Positions 1 to 10,241 of a stretch of DNA of 64,000 bases are shown here, piece after piece (positions within the stretch are counted from its first letter, which is position 1; every line of letters begins with the position of its first letter). Below the pieces are notes generated by a model, which was given only the letters and a program-made list of their open reading frames with translations, ran no database searches and was not told the origin of the DNA. The translations under genes and the position numbers were made by a program. Source of the DNA: Aplidium turbinatum (Eukaryota; Chordata; Ascidiacea; Aplousobranchia; Polyclinidae); the NCBI GenBank assembly GCA_918807975.1, contig OU964935.1, forward strand, positions 9,263,823-9,327,822, written 5' to 3'.

Positions 1-277
1 GTAATGAACATTTTCCAGCTGCTACAATAAATAACCCAATAAACCCAATGCAGTAAATTTTTATTTAATGCCATTTGCTTCATGTCTCCAATCAGTTATC
101 GTAACTGTTCATTCATAAACAGAGATTGTTCGTGTAAATGTAAACGGTCGTTTCTTTATTCTTCATTGTCACTGCTGTCGCTTTCACTTTCTTCATCTTA
201 TTCTTCAGATTCATACAATTCTCCTGTTATATACAGAGATAAAGCAAGCTGTCTGCGATGTACCAGCCCCAAGCAAT

Positions 278-952
278 GTGGTTATCCGCACGTCTGACAC
301 TGACTGTCTTGTAATTGGCTTAGGTTGCTATGGAACTTTTGATCCTTCATTAAAGATATGGATAGAAGCTGGCTTGCAAAGCAATAACACGCAGCGGTAC
401 ATCAACATCAACCAGCTGCATAGGCCTACCGCACTTGGAGTGACGATTTGCAAGTGTTTACCTGCATATCATGCCTTTACAGATTCTGATTACACCTCGT
501 CATTTAGCAGGAAAGGGAAAGTGCGGCCGCTGAAATTACTCCAAGGAAACCACGAAGCGCAGGCAGCTTTTAGCCAACTCGGACACGACAAAGAAATTAG
601 TGAAGACACTATCATCGCCATAGAGAACTTTGTGTGTAACATGTACAAAAACAAGAAAATTAATTATGTCAACGAAGTCCGTTTACAAATGTTTTTAGAC
701 GGCTACAAACCCAAAAAAGAAAATGAAAGGATATCATGCATACCAGAAGCTACTGTAGATAGTAGTACTCTACCACTTTGTTTACGAGTACTTCTCCAGA
801 AGACAAGGCGCACACATCTCATCACAAGATGGTGGTTATCTTCAACTAGAAGTGAACAAGCAGCAACGTTGCTGCTAGAGTATGGCTGGAAAGAAGAAGG
901 AGGTTCTTATAAAGTGGTGTGGTTTGAAGGTAAAGGTATAAAGCATCTTTAG
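278..952 (+). CDS. Uncharacterised PIN/XPG-like (asteroid-like) transposon-associated protein, C-terminal part
   Basis: The 224-residue reading frame opens with VIRTSDTDCLVIGLG near residues 2-16, which resembles the acidic beta-strand motif (TSDTD) of PIN/XPG-like nuclease folds. It continues with LPAYHAFTDSDYTSSF near residues 61-76, then KGKVRPLKLL. I recognise this arrangement from memory of uncharacterised, multi-copy invertebrate proteins, usually longer and with a G-C-D in place of D-S-D; no search was run. The N-terminal half is absent, so it is likely the tail of a longer protein inside the TIR element at 1-1859. Whether it supplies nuclease or transposase activity is unknown. The ORF start is arbitrary because real coding probably began upstream. 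Confidence 0.5.
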   Translation: MVIRTSDTDCLVIGLGCYGTFDPSLKIWIEAGLQSNNTQRYININQLHRPTALGVTICKCLPAYHAFTDSDYTSSFSRKGKVRPLKLLQGNHEAQAAFSQLGHDKEISEDTIIAIENFVCNMYKNKKINYVNEVRLQMFLDGYKPKKENERISCIPEATVDSSTLPLCLRVLLQKTRRTHLITRWWLSSTRSEQAATLLLEYGWKEEGGSYKVVWFEGKGIKHL

Positions 953-1402
953 ATGTCTCTGCGTGGAATCTGATCTCATCCAGGAAAGTCAAGAAGAAGG
1001 TAAACAGCATTGGATGTCGCTTGGGTTACCCTTTATAAATATAAAACTTTCTCCTGGTCTATCAGTCGTTTACTTTCTTACTGTAAACATTAGCCAATAA
1101 CTGGCTGTAAAGTTTCGTTTTAGGAACCTATAACCAATAGTTTCTGCAATCTTGAGAAAAATGCCTGGGTGCACTAAATAACAAATAAATGTTGAACTTT
1201 TTCCAGTTAATAGTAAGTTGCAATGTTGCATTATTCGAAGAAAAATAGACGTCTGTAAAAGATAATAAAATTACTATTGTATGTTACGCATATCTGTAGT
1301 GCATAATAGCAATTGTTTCGTACAGTCTTTATTTCTCTGTATATAACAGGAGAATTGTATGAATCTGAAGAATAAGACGAAGAAAGTAAAAGCGACACCA
1401 GT

Positions 1403-1713
1403 GATTGATTGATTGATTGAATCTTTATCCTCGGACTGGGAAAGCTTCTTGCAGAGCTTAATCCTGGCAGTTTCGCATACTAGTAGAGGCTTTGAATCAC
1501 TGGCGCAGGCCCGGTCACCGAGATTGACAGAGTGAAGTTTCCGATTGTTGAAGGCTTGTTGTCGGGGAATTATTCCATCCATTAGATGCCGCTGAATGGA
1601 GAGCAGCCCTTAACGTGCGTTGCTCAAGCGCACACCCCGAGAGTCGAACCAGCGCCGCTATTGATCTTGAAGCTTCTTCGTTCCAGAAGTGACGCGCTAA
1701 CCAATTGAGTTAC
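1403..1713 (-). repeat. tRNA-derived SINE, near full length, reverse orientation
   Basis: Read on the minus strand it starts with a tRNA-like head (box A like TAGCTCAGTGGTTA, box B like GGTTCGACTCTCG), followed by the family body GGGGTGTGCGCTTGAGCAACG and a 3' end CCGAGGATAAAGATTCAATC that runs into TGAT repeats. It interrupts the right TIR of the element at 1-1859. Related copies: 12881-13222, 14398-14631, 26400-26692, 57540-57830, and a tail at 61395-61500. Confidence 0.85.
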
Positions 1714-1859
1714 CGTTTACATTTACACAAACAATCTCTGTTTATGAATGAACAGTTACAATAACTGATTGGAGACATGAAGCAAATGGCATTAAACAAA
1801 AATTTACTACATTGGGTTTATTGGGTTATTTATTGTAGCAGCTGGAAAATGTTCATTAC

Positions 1860-2284
1860 TGCCTAAATTAACGTTCCAAATGATTCATTTCGAAACGTTT
1901 TGATTTGGATAGTCAGTTGTTCGATTAAGTCCACATTTAGTGGTGGTATCAAGATCTTGGATCAATTTTCTGGCTACTGTAGCCTATATGCTTCTTACGT
2001 ACTTTCTGTTTTTGGTGTTACAAAGCCATGTATTGTCATGTCCTGTTGCCTTTTTTCGATTGACTTAATATGATTTATACAAAAACTTTTTGTAAAGTAG
2101 GCTATAGTTCCATTTCATGCATCATGGGACAGCTTGTGAATGTATTTCATCAAAACCTATATAAAAATATTTTTAAATTTAATCCATTCGTACTGTCCTG
2201 GCATAGCACTTTCGTTACACCAAGGTTGGTTCGAGAAAGGGATGAAGTAAATTAAACTATAGGAGGAGATTCACTTTTGGGTAG
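1860..2284. other. No gene recognised
   Basis: AT-rich sequence between the TIR element and the tandem repeat. A 61-codon frame at 2070-2255 has no motif and no splice context, and I do not count it as a gene. Confidence 0.5.
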
Positions 2285-3180
2285 GTCTTTTATCACCTTT
2301 CCAACTGAGAGTATTGTTAGATTTGATATTTTGTGGTGCCCTAGAAGACTTCGTTTTGACCACGTTTGGTCCATGTACTCTATGGTGAAATAAACCCTCT
2401 GGGGGTCACTTTGATGACATCTTACATCACCTTTCCACCCGAAAATATTGTTAGATTTGATATTTTTGTGATGTCCTGACATAAGACTTCGTTTTGACCA
2501 ACTTTGGTCCATGTACTTTACGGGGTGAAATACACCTTCCGAGGGGGTCACATTAAGGAAAGTCACTTTGAAGTCATCTTACACCACCTTTCCACCCGAA
2601 AATATTGTTAGATTTGATATTTTTGTGATGTCCTGACATAAGACTTCATTTTGACCAAGTTTGGTCCATGTACCTTATGGGGTGGAATAAACCTTCCGAG
2701 GGGGTCACATTAAGGGAAGTCACTTTGAAGGCATCTTACATCACCTTTCCACCCGAAAATATTGTTAGATTTGATATTTTTGTGATGTCCTGACATAAGA
2801 CTTCGTTTTGACCAAGTTTGGTCCATGTACCTTATGGGGTGAAATAAACCTTCCGAGGGGGTCACATTAAGGGAAGTCACTTTGAAGGCATCTTACATCA
2901 CCTTTCCACCCGAAAATATTGTTAGATTTGATATTTTTGTGATGTCCTGACATAAGACTTCGTTTTGACCAACTTTGGTCCATGTACCTTATGGGGTGAA
3001 ATTAACCCCCTGGGGGGTCACTTTGGGGGGAGTCTTACATCACCTTTCCACTCGAAAATATTGTTAGATTTGATATTTTTGTGATGTCCTGACATAGAAC
3101 TTCGTTTTCACCAAGTTTGGTCCATGTACCTTATGGGGTGAAATTAACCCCCTTTTTGGGCTTTTTAGGGGGCTCTAGGG
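2285..3180. repeat. Tandem repeat, about six units, main period 157 bp
   Basis: The word CACCTTTCCA recurs at about 2294, 2428, 2585, 2742, 2899 and 3041. Spacings are 134, 157, 157, 157 and 142 bp, so the central units are full length and the outer ones shortened. Each unit carries ATATTGTTAGATTTGATATT, GTCCATGTACCTTATGGGGT and a GGGGGTCAC segment. The central three units are nearly identical, suggesting recent amplification or homogenisation. A diverged continuation reaches about 3300. The minus-strand ORF at 2252-2566 is only the repeat read in frame. Confidence 0.9.
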
Positions 3181-3479
3181 TCCAGATCCACCCGGTGCGG
3201 TCAATCTTCCATACTTTTTGTGAGTGACATGGTTGACCCCAGTAACTTCAAGGGCTCAAACCTTTTGTACCTTATGGGGTGAAATCTTCTGTCGTAGGCT
3301 CTCGGTCTAATAGTAAGATTTTTCTTGTATAATCAGTTCAGTTACAGTTGTTTTATGAGCAAGCTTGATGGCTGCGTTGCTGTTTGAAGTAGTTTATATA
3401 GCTAAGTGTACATTTAGAGTTAGTGTTGAGATGAGCGAGCTATATTCTTTTGAAGATGAAAGCTTGGGAAAATGATGGG

Positions 3480-3852
3480 GAAAGCATATCCAAAAGTTGT
3501 GCAAAACCACTAACATTGTTGACTATGTTCCCTTCCAATTATCTCTGTGAATCAGAATTTTCAAGTGTTGTTGCTTTGAAGTCAAAATTATGAAACAAGC
3601 TGTTAGATCTGAAGTCAGACTTGCTTTGTGCAGTATCCAAAATCGCACCCAATATTGCATCTATTGTACACAAAAAAGCACAAATGTCTCACTGAAACTA
3701 TTGATGCCGTTCTTTACATTAAATGTTGTTTTTGTTGAATAACGCTGTTTTATATTTTTAATATGGTAAAATAGATAAAATTAGATTTTGGGTAATGGGA
3801 CTTTGATCTGAACAGAAATGGGTAATAAGGGAAAAAAGGTTAAGAACCCCTG
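3480..3852 (+). pseudogene. hAT transposase C-terminal remnant with the element's 3' end
   Basis: From about 3528 the frame reads FPSNYLCESEFSSVVALKSK, matching the conserved C-terminal (dimerisation) block of ZBED-type hAT transposases, then continues with a broken LLDLKSDLLCAVSKIAPNI-like stretch. The DNA ends in AAAAAGGTTAAGAACCCCTG (3833-3852), a typical hAT terminal inverted repeat. No matching 5' end was found upstream; the tandem repeat may have replaced or expanded it. Interrupted and non-functional. Confidence 0.7.
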
Positions 3853-4710
3853 GTGTAGACAGTGGCGCCGGCAGGGGGGGGGGCAGGCGGGGCAGCTGCC
3901 CCCCCAATGTTTTGGGCATCATCTTTTTAATTTTTTTTTTTATTAATACATATTAGTATATATTTTTTTAATATTTGGATCCCAACCTCAAGTAAGTCAA
4001 CTCAAGTTGCAGGGGGGGGGGGGGGGTAAAAGCTCTCTCTTTAAAAAAAAGTATGGAAAACCTTGATGACTAAATTGTACAGTAGATAAAAAGATTTTCT
4101 GCGGAAGCAAAGATATAGACTTTTTAAAGTTTTAACTAACGTCACATTGATGTAGAAAAATAACAACCTGTTAAATTTTTGATACCTCACACTCCCATAA
4201 CTTCTTCCGCGCGCATTTTGGCATTGGTTGCTTGCAGTGATTCATTCACTTAAACAAAACGTTTTGTTTTAGCAGTTTTGAGTTGTTCAATTCTTACGTT
4301 GTAAAAGGAGACTCAATTTCTCCAATATTTATCATTAATTATGTTTCTTTTTTTTATCTCAGCAGAGTATAAAACTTGTAAAAGTTTTTCATCCATACGA
4401 CGTCATAAATGAAATTATATCTCAATTCGGCGTAATGACGTGACATCATCTAAACCAGAGGTGTGCAACATACGGCCCGCAGGCCAGAGAACGGCCCGCG
4501 GTACCCATTTACGTGGCCCGCACATTCTTCATCAAGTAGCCCATTATTTTTAAATGCTTTTCACTGTTAGATCGGAAGATGTTGTTATTTGTAACATCAT
4601 CATTAGCGTTACGGTATTGACTTTTAGCATTATTACATCATTAGCATTATTGTTGCGTCATTAGTAAGCGTTGTAGAAAACCGCCTTGTTCTTCTGGCAA
4701 TGATTCAGCA

Positions 4711-4983
4711 AGGGAACGTTCAAATATTACGTAACGCCTTCGAGGGGGAGGGGGGGGGTTTATGCAAAGCGTTACGTTAGCGTTACATCGGGGGGGAGGG
4801 GGTTCAAGCAAAACGTTACGTAACGCTTTCGAGTACGGAATGGTAGTTTTTTGTGCTGAATTCGTAGTGAAAAAGCGTTACCTGGGGGAGGGGGGATTGA
4901 AAAAGCGTTACTTTGGCGTTACATGGGGGAGGGGGGTCAAAAATTCGGAAAAAAAAGCGTTACGTAATATTTGAACGTTCCCT
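4711..4983. mobile_element. MITE with ends AGGGAACGTTCAAATATTAC
   Basis: Left AGGGAACGTTCAAATATTAC is mirrored by right GTAATATTTGAACGTTCCCT, a near-perfect TIR extending into GTAACGC. The middle is a run of GCGTTAC...GGGGGAGGGGGG modules. No coding capacity: the ORF at 4762-4974 just reads these modules. The ends resemble those of ISL2EU/IS4EU-type MITEs as I remember them, but a 2-bp duplication could not be confirmed. Confidence 0.8.
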
Positions 4984-5060
4984 AACATAAATCTTACTTT
5001 ATGGGTGCAGTGTGGTGAATATATTAATATTTATTCTACAAAAAGCTTAGCATAGTAAAA

Positions 5061-5430
5061 ATGTCTACAAGTAAGAAAAGGAAGGTTGATTATGAAAGCC
5101 GGAAGTTCAACAATGAGTGGTGTATAAATTACTTCGTTGTTCAACACAATCTAGATGTTGTTTGCCTGATTTGTCAAAACACTATAGCAGTAGCCTAATG
5201 AAAGAGTACAATATCAAGCGACACTACTGTGCAAAACACTCTGCTAATTATTATAGCATGATAGCATTGCATTATGAGAGCAGTTCTTTTTAAAAATGAA
5301 GCTGTTCAAGACAAAATGCAGGAATCAGCTTACAGATGAGCACTTGTCAAGTCAACTTCGAGTTGCCACTTCCCTCCGTCAAAGCTGACATTGGCAAGAT
5401 CTCTGGACAGAGAAGATATCAGACATCTCA
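5061..5430 (+). pseudogene. hAT transposase remnant: BED-like zinc-finger N-terminus and C-terminal fragment
   Basis: ATG at 5061 opens MSTSKKRKVDYESRKFNNEW, then VCLICQ (a C-x2-C zinc-binding pair), stopping at 5198. Just past this stop, in another frame, is KEYNIKRHYCAKHS, which supplies the H-x4-H half of the BED finger. At about 5297 MKLFKTKCRNQLTDEHL matches the C-terminus of GTF2IRD2/FAM200-like hAT transposases. The several hundred residues between, with the catalytic core, are missing. Dead gene of the element at 4456-5580. Confidence 0.7.
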
Positions 5431-5634
5431 TTAATCACTCACTCAATGTGTAACGATTGTGTGTACGTTTCCATTAAATAAATTTTTCATATAAATTCAT
5501 GTGTTATTCAATAGACTGGCCCTCAGCTTCATTATAATTGTACGTTGTGGCCCATTGAGATAAACAGTTGCACGCCCCTGATCTAAACATTTTACCGAAT
5601 AATAAATTAACAAATTCGATCGTCAAAGTGGTTT

Positions 5635-6890
5635 GGTGGTGGTAAATATTACGTAATGAAAAAAATGTGATAAGGTTGGAAGACATTACGTCATGTATTT
5701 TCAATACAAATTGAAGTTTAAAATTTATTCTTTTGTTCATAGTCGTAACTCGTAATCCACTTTCAAAGCGGTACTACAAAGAACAATTTTCGATAAGGGG
5801 GGCATCAAGAATAAGTCGACATGACTTTTAACCCTTAGAAGGTTGGGCTCCTGGAGTCTTGCTCAGTTTGGGGGGGGGGGGGGCTGTCGATTCTTCTTAT
5901 GCTTTAGGAGTGATATCTCTGTTATTTTGGCAAAGTTTCAAAATTTGAGATTCACTTTGTAAAATTATTCACGCTGAGCATATCCGAAAATTAAAACTAT
6001 GTGAATTTTAGAACTGCTCATATAGCCTACGTTGAAATGTTGAGGTCACTTATGAGTGTAATTTGTAGCGTGAGTTTACACATTATTTTTTGGTAGAGTA
6101 ATGAAGAACGTGCATTGTAATGTTGTGATTAATTTTTTTTTACATTATTTTACATACAGTCAATGCCCTTCACGCTGTGAAACAGTTAGGATTAACGAGA
6201 CATGGGACAAATTAATTACTTTCATCCAGCTGGTGGGAAAATGTTTCACAATAGAATATGAGATATTTCAGAGGATGTGCTGAGAAATGCCTTATATCTT
6301 TCAATTTATAACCTTTATTCGCTCAAAATTTCAGCTCAATAGAGGTGGATAAAAGCACATAAAAGTTAGAAAAAGTCAAGAAATCTCGTAGTCGCAGCCT
6401 CAGTGGTTTTAGAGATACAACTGTTGACACAAAAAAGTTGAATTGACAGCCCCCTCCCCCCAACCTTCAAAGGGTTTGCTTTGAGTCAACAGATCTATGC
6501 CTTAAGGTTTACGTCAGCTCTGGAGATCAGTAAAATATAAGGTGTCATCTTCGGTGCAACAAGACCATTGATTGATTGGTTTAGTGAGGATTCGTAGTCC
6601 CATTGCTTTCATTTTGAGTGATCATACTGATTTTCAATTTATTCCTACAAGACGTTACGTAATGAAAAAATATATAACTAAGGTTGGAAAACATTACGTC
6701 ATGTCTTTTCAATTCAAAATGAAGTTTAAAATTTATTTTTTTGTTCATAGTCGTAACTCGTAATCCTCCTTCAAAGCGGTATTACAAAGAACAATTTTCG
6801 ATAAGGAGGGCATCAAGAATATGTCGACATGACTTTTAAGGTTTACGTCAGCCCCCGAAATCAGTAAAATATAGGGTTCTCATTATCGTG
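5635..6890 (+). repeat. Direct repeat of about 240 bp, one copy interrupted
   Basis: Copy 1 (about 5650-5831 continuing at 6506-6550) and copy 2 (about 6655-6885) share TTAAAATTTATT, GTTCATAGTCGTAACTCGTA, ACAAAGAACAATTTTCGATA and TCGACATGACTTTTAA. Copy 2 runs straight through TTAAGGTTTACGTCAGC, while copy 1 is split exactly at TTAA by the insert at 5832-6505. Copy 2 therefore serves as the empty site. Confidence 0.85.
5832..6505. mobile_element. MITE inserted at TTAA (piggyBac/Kolobok-like target)
   Basis: TTAA at 5828-5831 and at 6502-6505 bracket the insert; the uninterrupted paralogous copy has a single TTAA (6836-6839). Near the ends AGAAGGTTGGG (left) faces CCCAACCTTCAAAGGG (right, slightly internal). 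G-runs and C-runs follow these. No transposase is visible. Right-end asymmetry leaves the superfamily open. Confidence 0.65.
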
Positions 6891-7013
6891 ATTGTAAGCC
6901 GCGGGAAATTTTTTCTCTAAAAAACAGATTCCCGGGAAGCTAAACATTTTTTCCAGCCCTGGTAGAAAACAAGAGAAATTAAACAATATACCACTGTCTT
7001 GCATGTCTTGCAC

Positions 7014-7829
7014 CAGTGGCGTAGCCAAGGGAGGGGGGTTTCAACCTTTCAAATTGAATTTACAGATGTTAATACATTGTTTACAAGAAAAGCTTTAGCC
7101 TATGATGTAATTTCTCGTCAAACTGTGCAAGGATGCAAGCCATCTGCAACTGCTGAGATCGCTTGTTCGATCTAGATTAACATCTAAACAGCTATTCGTT
7201 ATGCAAAACTTGAATATATCAGAAATAGCCTAAAGTAACTTCATTGTCTCAAAGCTTTTTGTTTGACACTCATCAAGATGTATGACGTCTATGACGTTAC
7301 ATTTTTTAAACTTTGGGTTGACTTCAGAGCATAAAAGTTAGTGACTTACCGGAATAAGATCGCTTTTTGAATCAACCAAGGAGAAAATTAATAAATAATA
7401 AAACTGTAATAATCTCGCAAAAAAAAGGAAATCAACCTATGTCTCTAAAACAAAGTTTGCCTAATTTTAAACGAAACTGTATTAAAAGAGCGAGTTTTGC
7501 CAATACCAAACATTCAAATATCTCAATCTGGAATTTGCAACAAGAAAACATAGAGACGTAGCTTTATTTCCGAAAAATGCCGAAGAAAACATGATCTTAT
7601 CCTTTTGCTATGCCACCGGACAGCACCATTTTACAGAAATATTCATACCCACAATTTTGTTGAAAATGCTCTCAGAATGCACCAAACTGAAAGTAATTTT
7701 TCAAAATTTTCTGGGGGAGGCCCCCCAGACCCCCGCTGCTAAGTGTCGCCTTTGGCAAACACGCCATCGGGCTGCGCCCGCCGGCTGTCGTCAACACTCC
7801 CCCTTTCAAAATTTTTGGCTACACTACTG
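7014..7829. mobile_element. MITE family A copy 1 (CAGTGGCGTAGCC ends), TSD TCTTGCAC
   Basis: It starts CAGTGGCGTAGCCAAGGG and ends TTGGCTACACTACTG; TCTTGCAC flanks both sides (7006-7013, 7830-7837). Internal sequence, including a reading frame around 7591-7740, is closely matched in opposite orientation by the element at 51285-51879. Since the frame is conserved only within the repeat and has no recognisable domain, I treat it as non-coding. Confidence 0.85.
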
Positions 7830-7892
7830 TCTTGCACTGTCAATATTTTGCCCCCCCATTGTTGAAGGTCTGGCGGCGCCACTGGGTGTAGA

Positions 7893-8897
7893 ATTCATTG
7901 CATTTTGATTTTAAAGCAGGTAGGCTAAACATATTTGCTTACAACCCCATGTAAATGTTTGTTGGTTGAAAAAAGAGTATCCAGTTCATTAGTGGGCATT
8001 AAACTGACGTTTTTCAACTAACACCAGGAATGGGGTTAGTTGAAAAATCAATTGTAGGCCTATGTTTGTTTATTTTAAATTTTGATTAAAAGCTGAATTG
8101 ACTCAATACTTCTTTTTGGTTGTATGATAGAGGACACCATAGATGATAGTTTAAGTTACCGTTCTTCAAGTTGTCAGGTTATGCACCAATTGTCTTAAAT
8201 TTCACTTTCAAAAAAACTTTCCGACTAGCCCCACTCTCCCATTTTAGTCTTCAAATCTCAAACGTATTTAGGCTACTTTTGCATTTTGTTTTTGTTTGGC
8301 GAAAATATGATGCTCTCAAATTTGTCTACTTTTGCTTGTGAGTGAGTTCTGCAGATACATCTCAACTGGCACAAACGGAGCTTTGGAGTCAGTTGCGTAG
8401 GCTATGTAGAGTAGCCTTGGCTAAGACATTATAGATACTGGTAGTCCTATAGGCTAGTTATTGACGGGGTTGCATGCACTGCTGTAGGCTACCAGACCAG
8501 TGCGATGGCAGTCAAATGGACAAGGCTGGAGTTTCTGTTTGTTACGTAATTTGCGCTTCTTCCTAAAAATAGCCTAACATAAACATTGAGACTGTCTTGA
8601 ATCGCAATCGTACTGCCTGTTTTTTTTTTTAAGTCATTTTTGTTGGCCGAACAGAATTCGTGTTACCCGCAGGGGAGCGCAAGCTTTGCCCCTGACACCG
8701 AGAACAGAGTGCTCAAAGGCTTCAAAAAACTTCGGAGAAGTAGCTTGTAGCCTACGTTGGGAGACCTACACTAAACCTACTATTAGCCTATGCATGCTGC
8801 CAAGCAGGAGTGACATTTCGTAGGTTAGCATTTTTTAACGGTCTTTAATAGGAAACGTTATGACCAGTAAAGTTATTAACCTATAATGCCAAGTGTT
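7893..8897. other. No gene recognised
   Basis: AT-rich intergenic sequence with several TAGGCTAC-type motifs. No reading frame with a motif and no matching terminal repeats were seen. Confidence 0.5.
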
Positions 8898-8905
8898 GAT
8901 GCAAG

Positions 8906-9660
8906 CAGGGTCTCCGAGAGAAATCAGAATTGGTCCGGAAACAATACGAAAAATGGGCTCCAAAAACAAATTCAAAAAAAAAAAAAAATAAAAGCAACAA
9001 ATTTGTATCATGCGATGCATCATATCTCTTATGCTGAACTTGGCCTACTTACCTTAGTGTGAACCTGAATTTCTTTGAAGATTAGAGTTTTACAGTGTAT
9101 CGTTATAAAAAACAACTTCTTTTGATAAGAAAATCAACCAAAACCACTCGACTAGACTTGCAGCAAACTTACCATTGTTCCTCACTATTTAGTTTAGGAA
9201 AATTGTAGTAGGCCTATAGTCGTATGGTGTGTAGGCTACGTGGCATATGCGGTGCTTTTGACGCTTTGACCAGTGTTTAAAAACATCGTCACATGCGTGT
9301 AAGCTACTGCTCAATATCCTCTTCTGATGTTCGTGGATGGGCTTTCCTTGACCTGGTGGTCGACGTCCTGAATGTTGGATTCGCAGTGTGAGCATTCAAG
9401 GCTGTTGAAACTACGACAACGGATTGTTTTTGATGACAAATATATGAAGTAGCATCTACAGTACAATGCTGGAAAAATACTTGAAACTAGTCTTCCCATT
9501 TCCCTCAAAAATTTATTTATTTTTAAGTTGGTACACTTTGTTTTAGTTGCGAACAAATACGCCCCCTCAAAAGTGAAAAAAAGGAAAAACTACTCGTTTT
9601 TCCTTTACAATGTTATGCTAGGGGAAAAATTGCGCGACTTCCCCCCTCTCGGGGCCCCTA
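8906..9660. mobile_element. MITE family B copy 1 (CAGGGYCTCCGAGAG ends)
   Basis: Left CAGGGTCTCCGAGAGAAATC and right CCCTCTCGGGGCCCCTA are inverted relatives; GATGCAAG (8898-8905) and GATACAAG (9661-9668) are a 7/8 target duplication. Internal blocks near both ends (AACAATACGAAAAATGGGC; ACTACTCGTTTTTCCTTTAC) recur at the ends of the larger element 52744-55286. Confidence 0.75.
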
Positions 9661-10241
9661 GATACAAGTACAGTAAGCTACAACATTCTAAATTATATTT
9701 TCCCGATGCCATAGTGTGACTAAGTGAAATGTTGGCTTTTTGTGCCGTGTTTATGGGCGATCTGCTCAGTGAATCAGATATGTCAATCAGAATGTCAAAT
9801 CAGAAATAAGTGGATCTTAGTAGGACAACAAAAGTAATAGATCACTTTTATCTTATGCTTTTCCTTTCAATTGCCACAATGGAAGACTTCCTGCCACAGC
9901 TTTACTTCAATAAAATCACGTAGATTGATTTCTCTTTGTCATGCTTCTGCTGCAAGAAGTGGCGTAGGCAAATGGTTCAGGTGATACTATTGAACTCGAG
10001 CCCGCGAGATAGTCTGAGGAGCCATGGATAAAACTTTCAAAAAAATTACACCAGAGGACAAGGTCTTAAAATATTTTGTTGTAGGCTTATTGTAAAATCA
10101 AGGCTAAACTTGAAATTAAAATTAATTGAAGTTAAAGTTAATCTACGGACCAAGGAGCGGATTTTGCAAGCAGCCTTAAGGCGGGATGATTGAAGCGCGA
10201 AAACACAATTGCGACAATCTGGGGTAAAATTTGGAGTAGAT

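Larger units (their letters stand above)
1..1859. mobile_element. DNA transposon remnant with long (about 245 bp) terminal inverted repeats
   Basis: Bases 1-245 reappear in reverse complement at about 1335-1859; for example the first bases GTAATGAACATTTTCCAGC match the end GCTGGAAAATGTTCATTAC. The element may start just before the window. The right TIR is split by a SINE at 1403-1713, and about 20 bases of TIR are missing at that junction. Between the TIRs lies one ORF (278-952) that looks like the 3' part of a larger protein, so this is probably an internally deleted copy. Long TIRs with an uncharacterised gene also describe the element at 15618-22627. I cannot place it in a named superfamily. 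Confidence 0.75.
4456..5580 (+). mobile_element. hAT transposon, deleted, TSD ATCTAAAC
   Basis: It begins CAGAGGTGTGCAACATACGG and ends GTTGCACGCCCCTG, with ATCTAAAC at 4448-4455 and 5581-5588. It keeps a BED-type zinc-finger start and a fragment of the transposase C-terminus but lacks the catalytic middle. A foldback MITE (4711-4983) sits in its 5' region. The duplication fits nnnTAnnn, as in Buster-group hATs. Confidence 0.85.
3860..7884. mobile_element. Composite element with CAGTGGCGCCGGC ends and 8-bp TSD, filled by later insertions
   Basis: Left end CAGTGGCGCCGGCAGG at 3860 and right end CGGCGCCACTG at 7884 are inverted copies. Both sides carry GGTGTAGA (3852-3859 and 7885-7892), a perfect 8-bp target duplication. 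The sub-terminal GCCCCCCAATG/CATTGTTGAAGG parts are also similar. Inside lie a hAT (4456-5580), a TTAA-flanked insert (5832-6505), a direct repeat pair and another MITE (7014-7829). No coding capacity of its own was seen; a non-autonomous hAT-like element is likely. Confidence 0.75.

Noticed and set aside
2252-2566. Minus-strand ORF of 104 codons
   Set aside because: It is a translation of two units of the 157-bp tandem repeat.
4762-4974. ORF of 70 codons
   Set aside because: It reads the GCGTTAC/GGGGGAGG modules of a MITE.
7591-7908. Protein-coding gene conserved with 51296-51517
   Set aside because: The reading-frame similarity comes from two copies of the same MITE; there is no domain, and stop positions differ.
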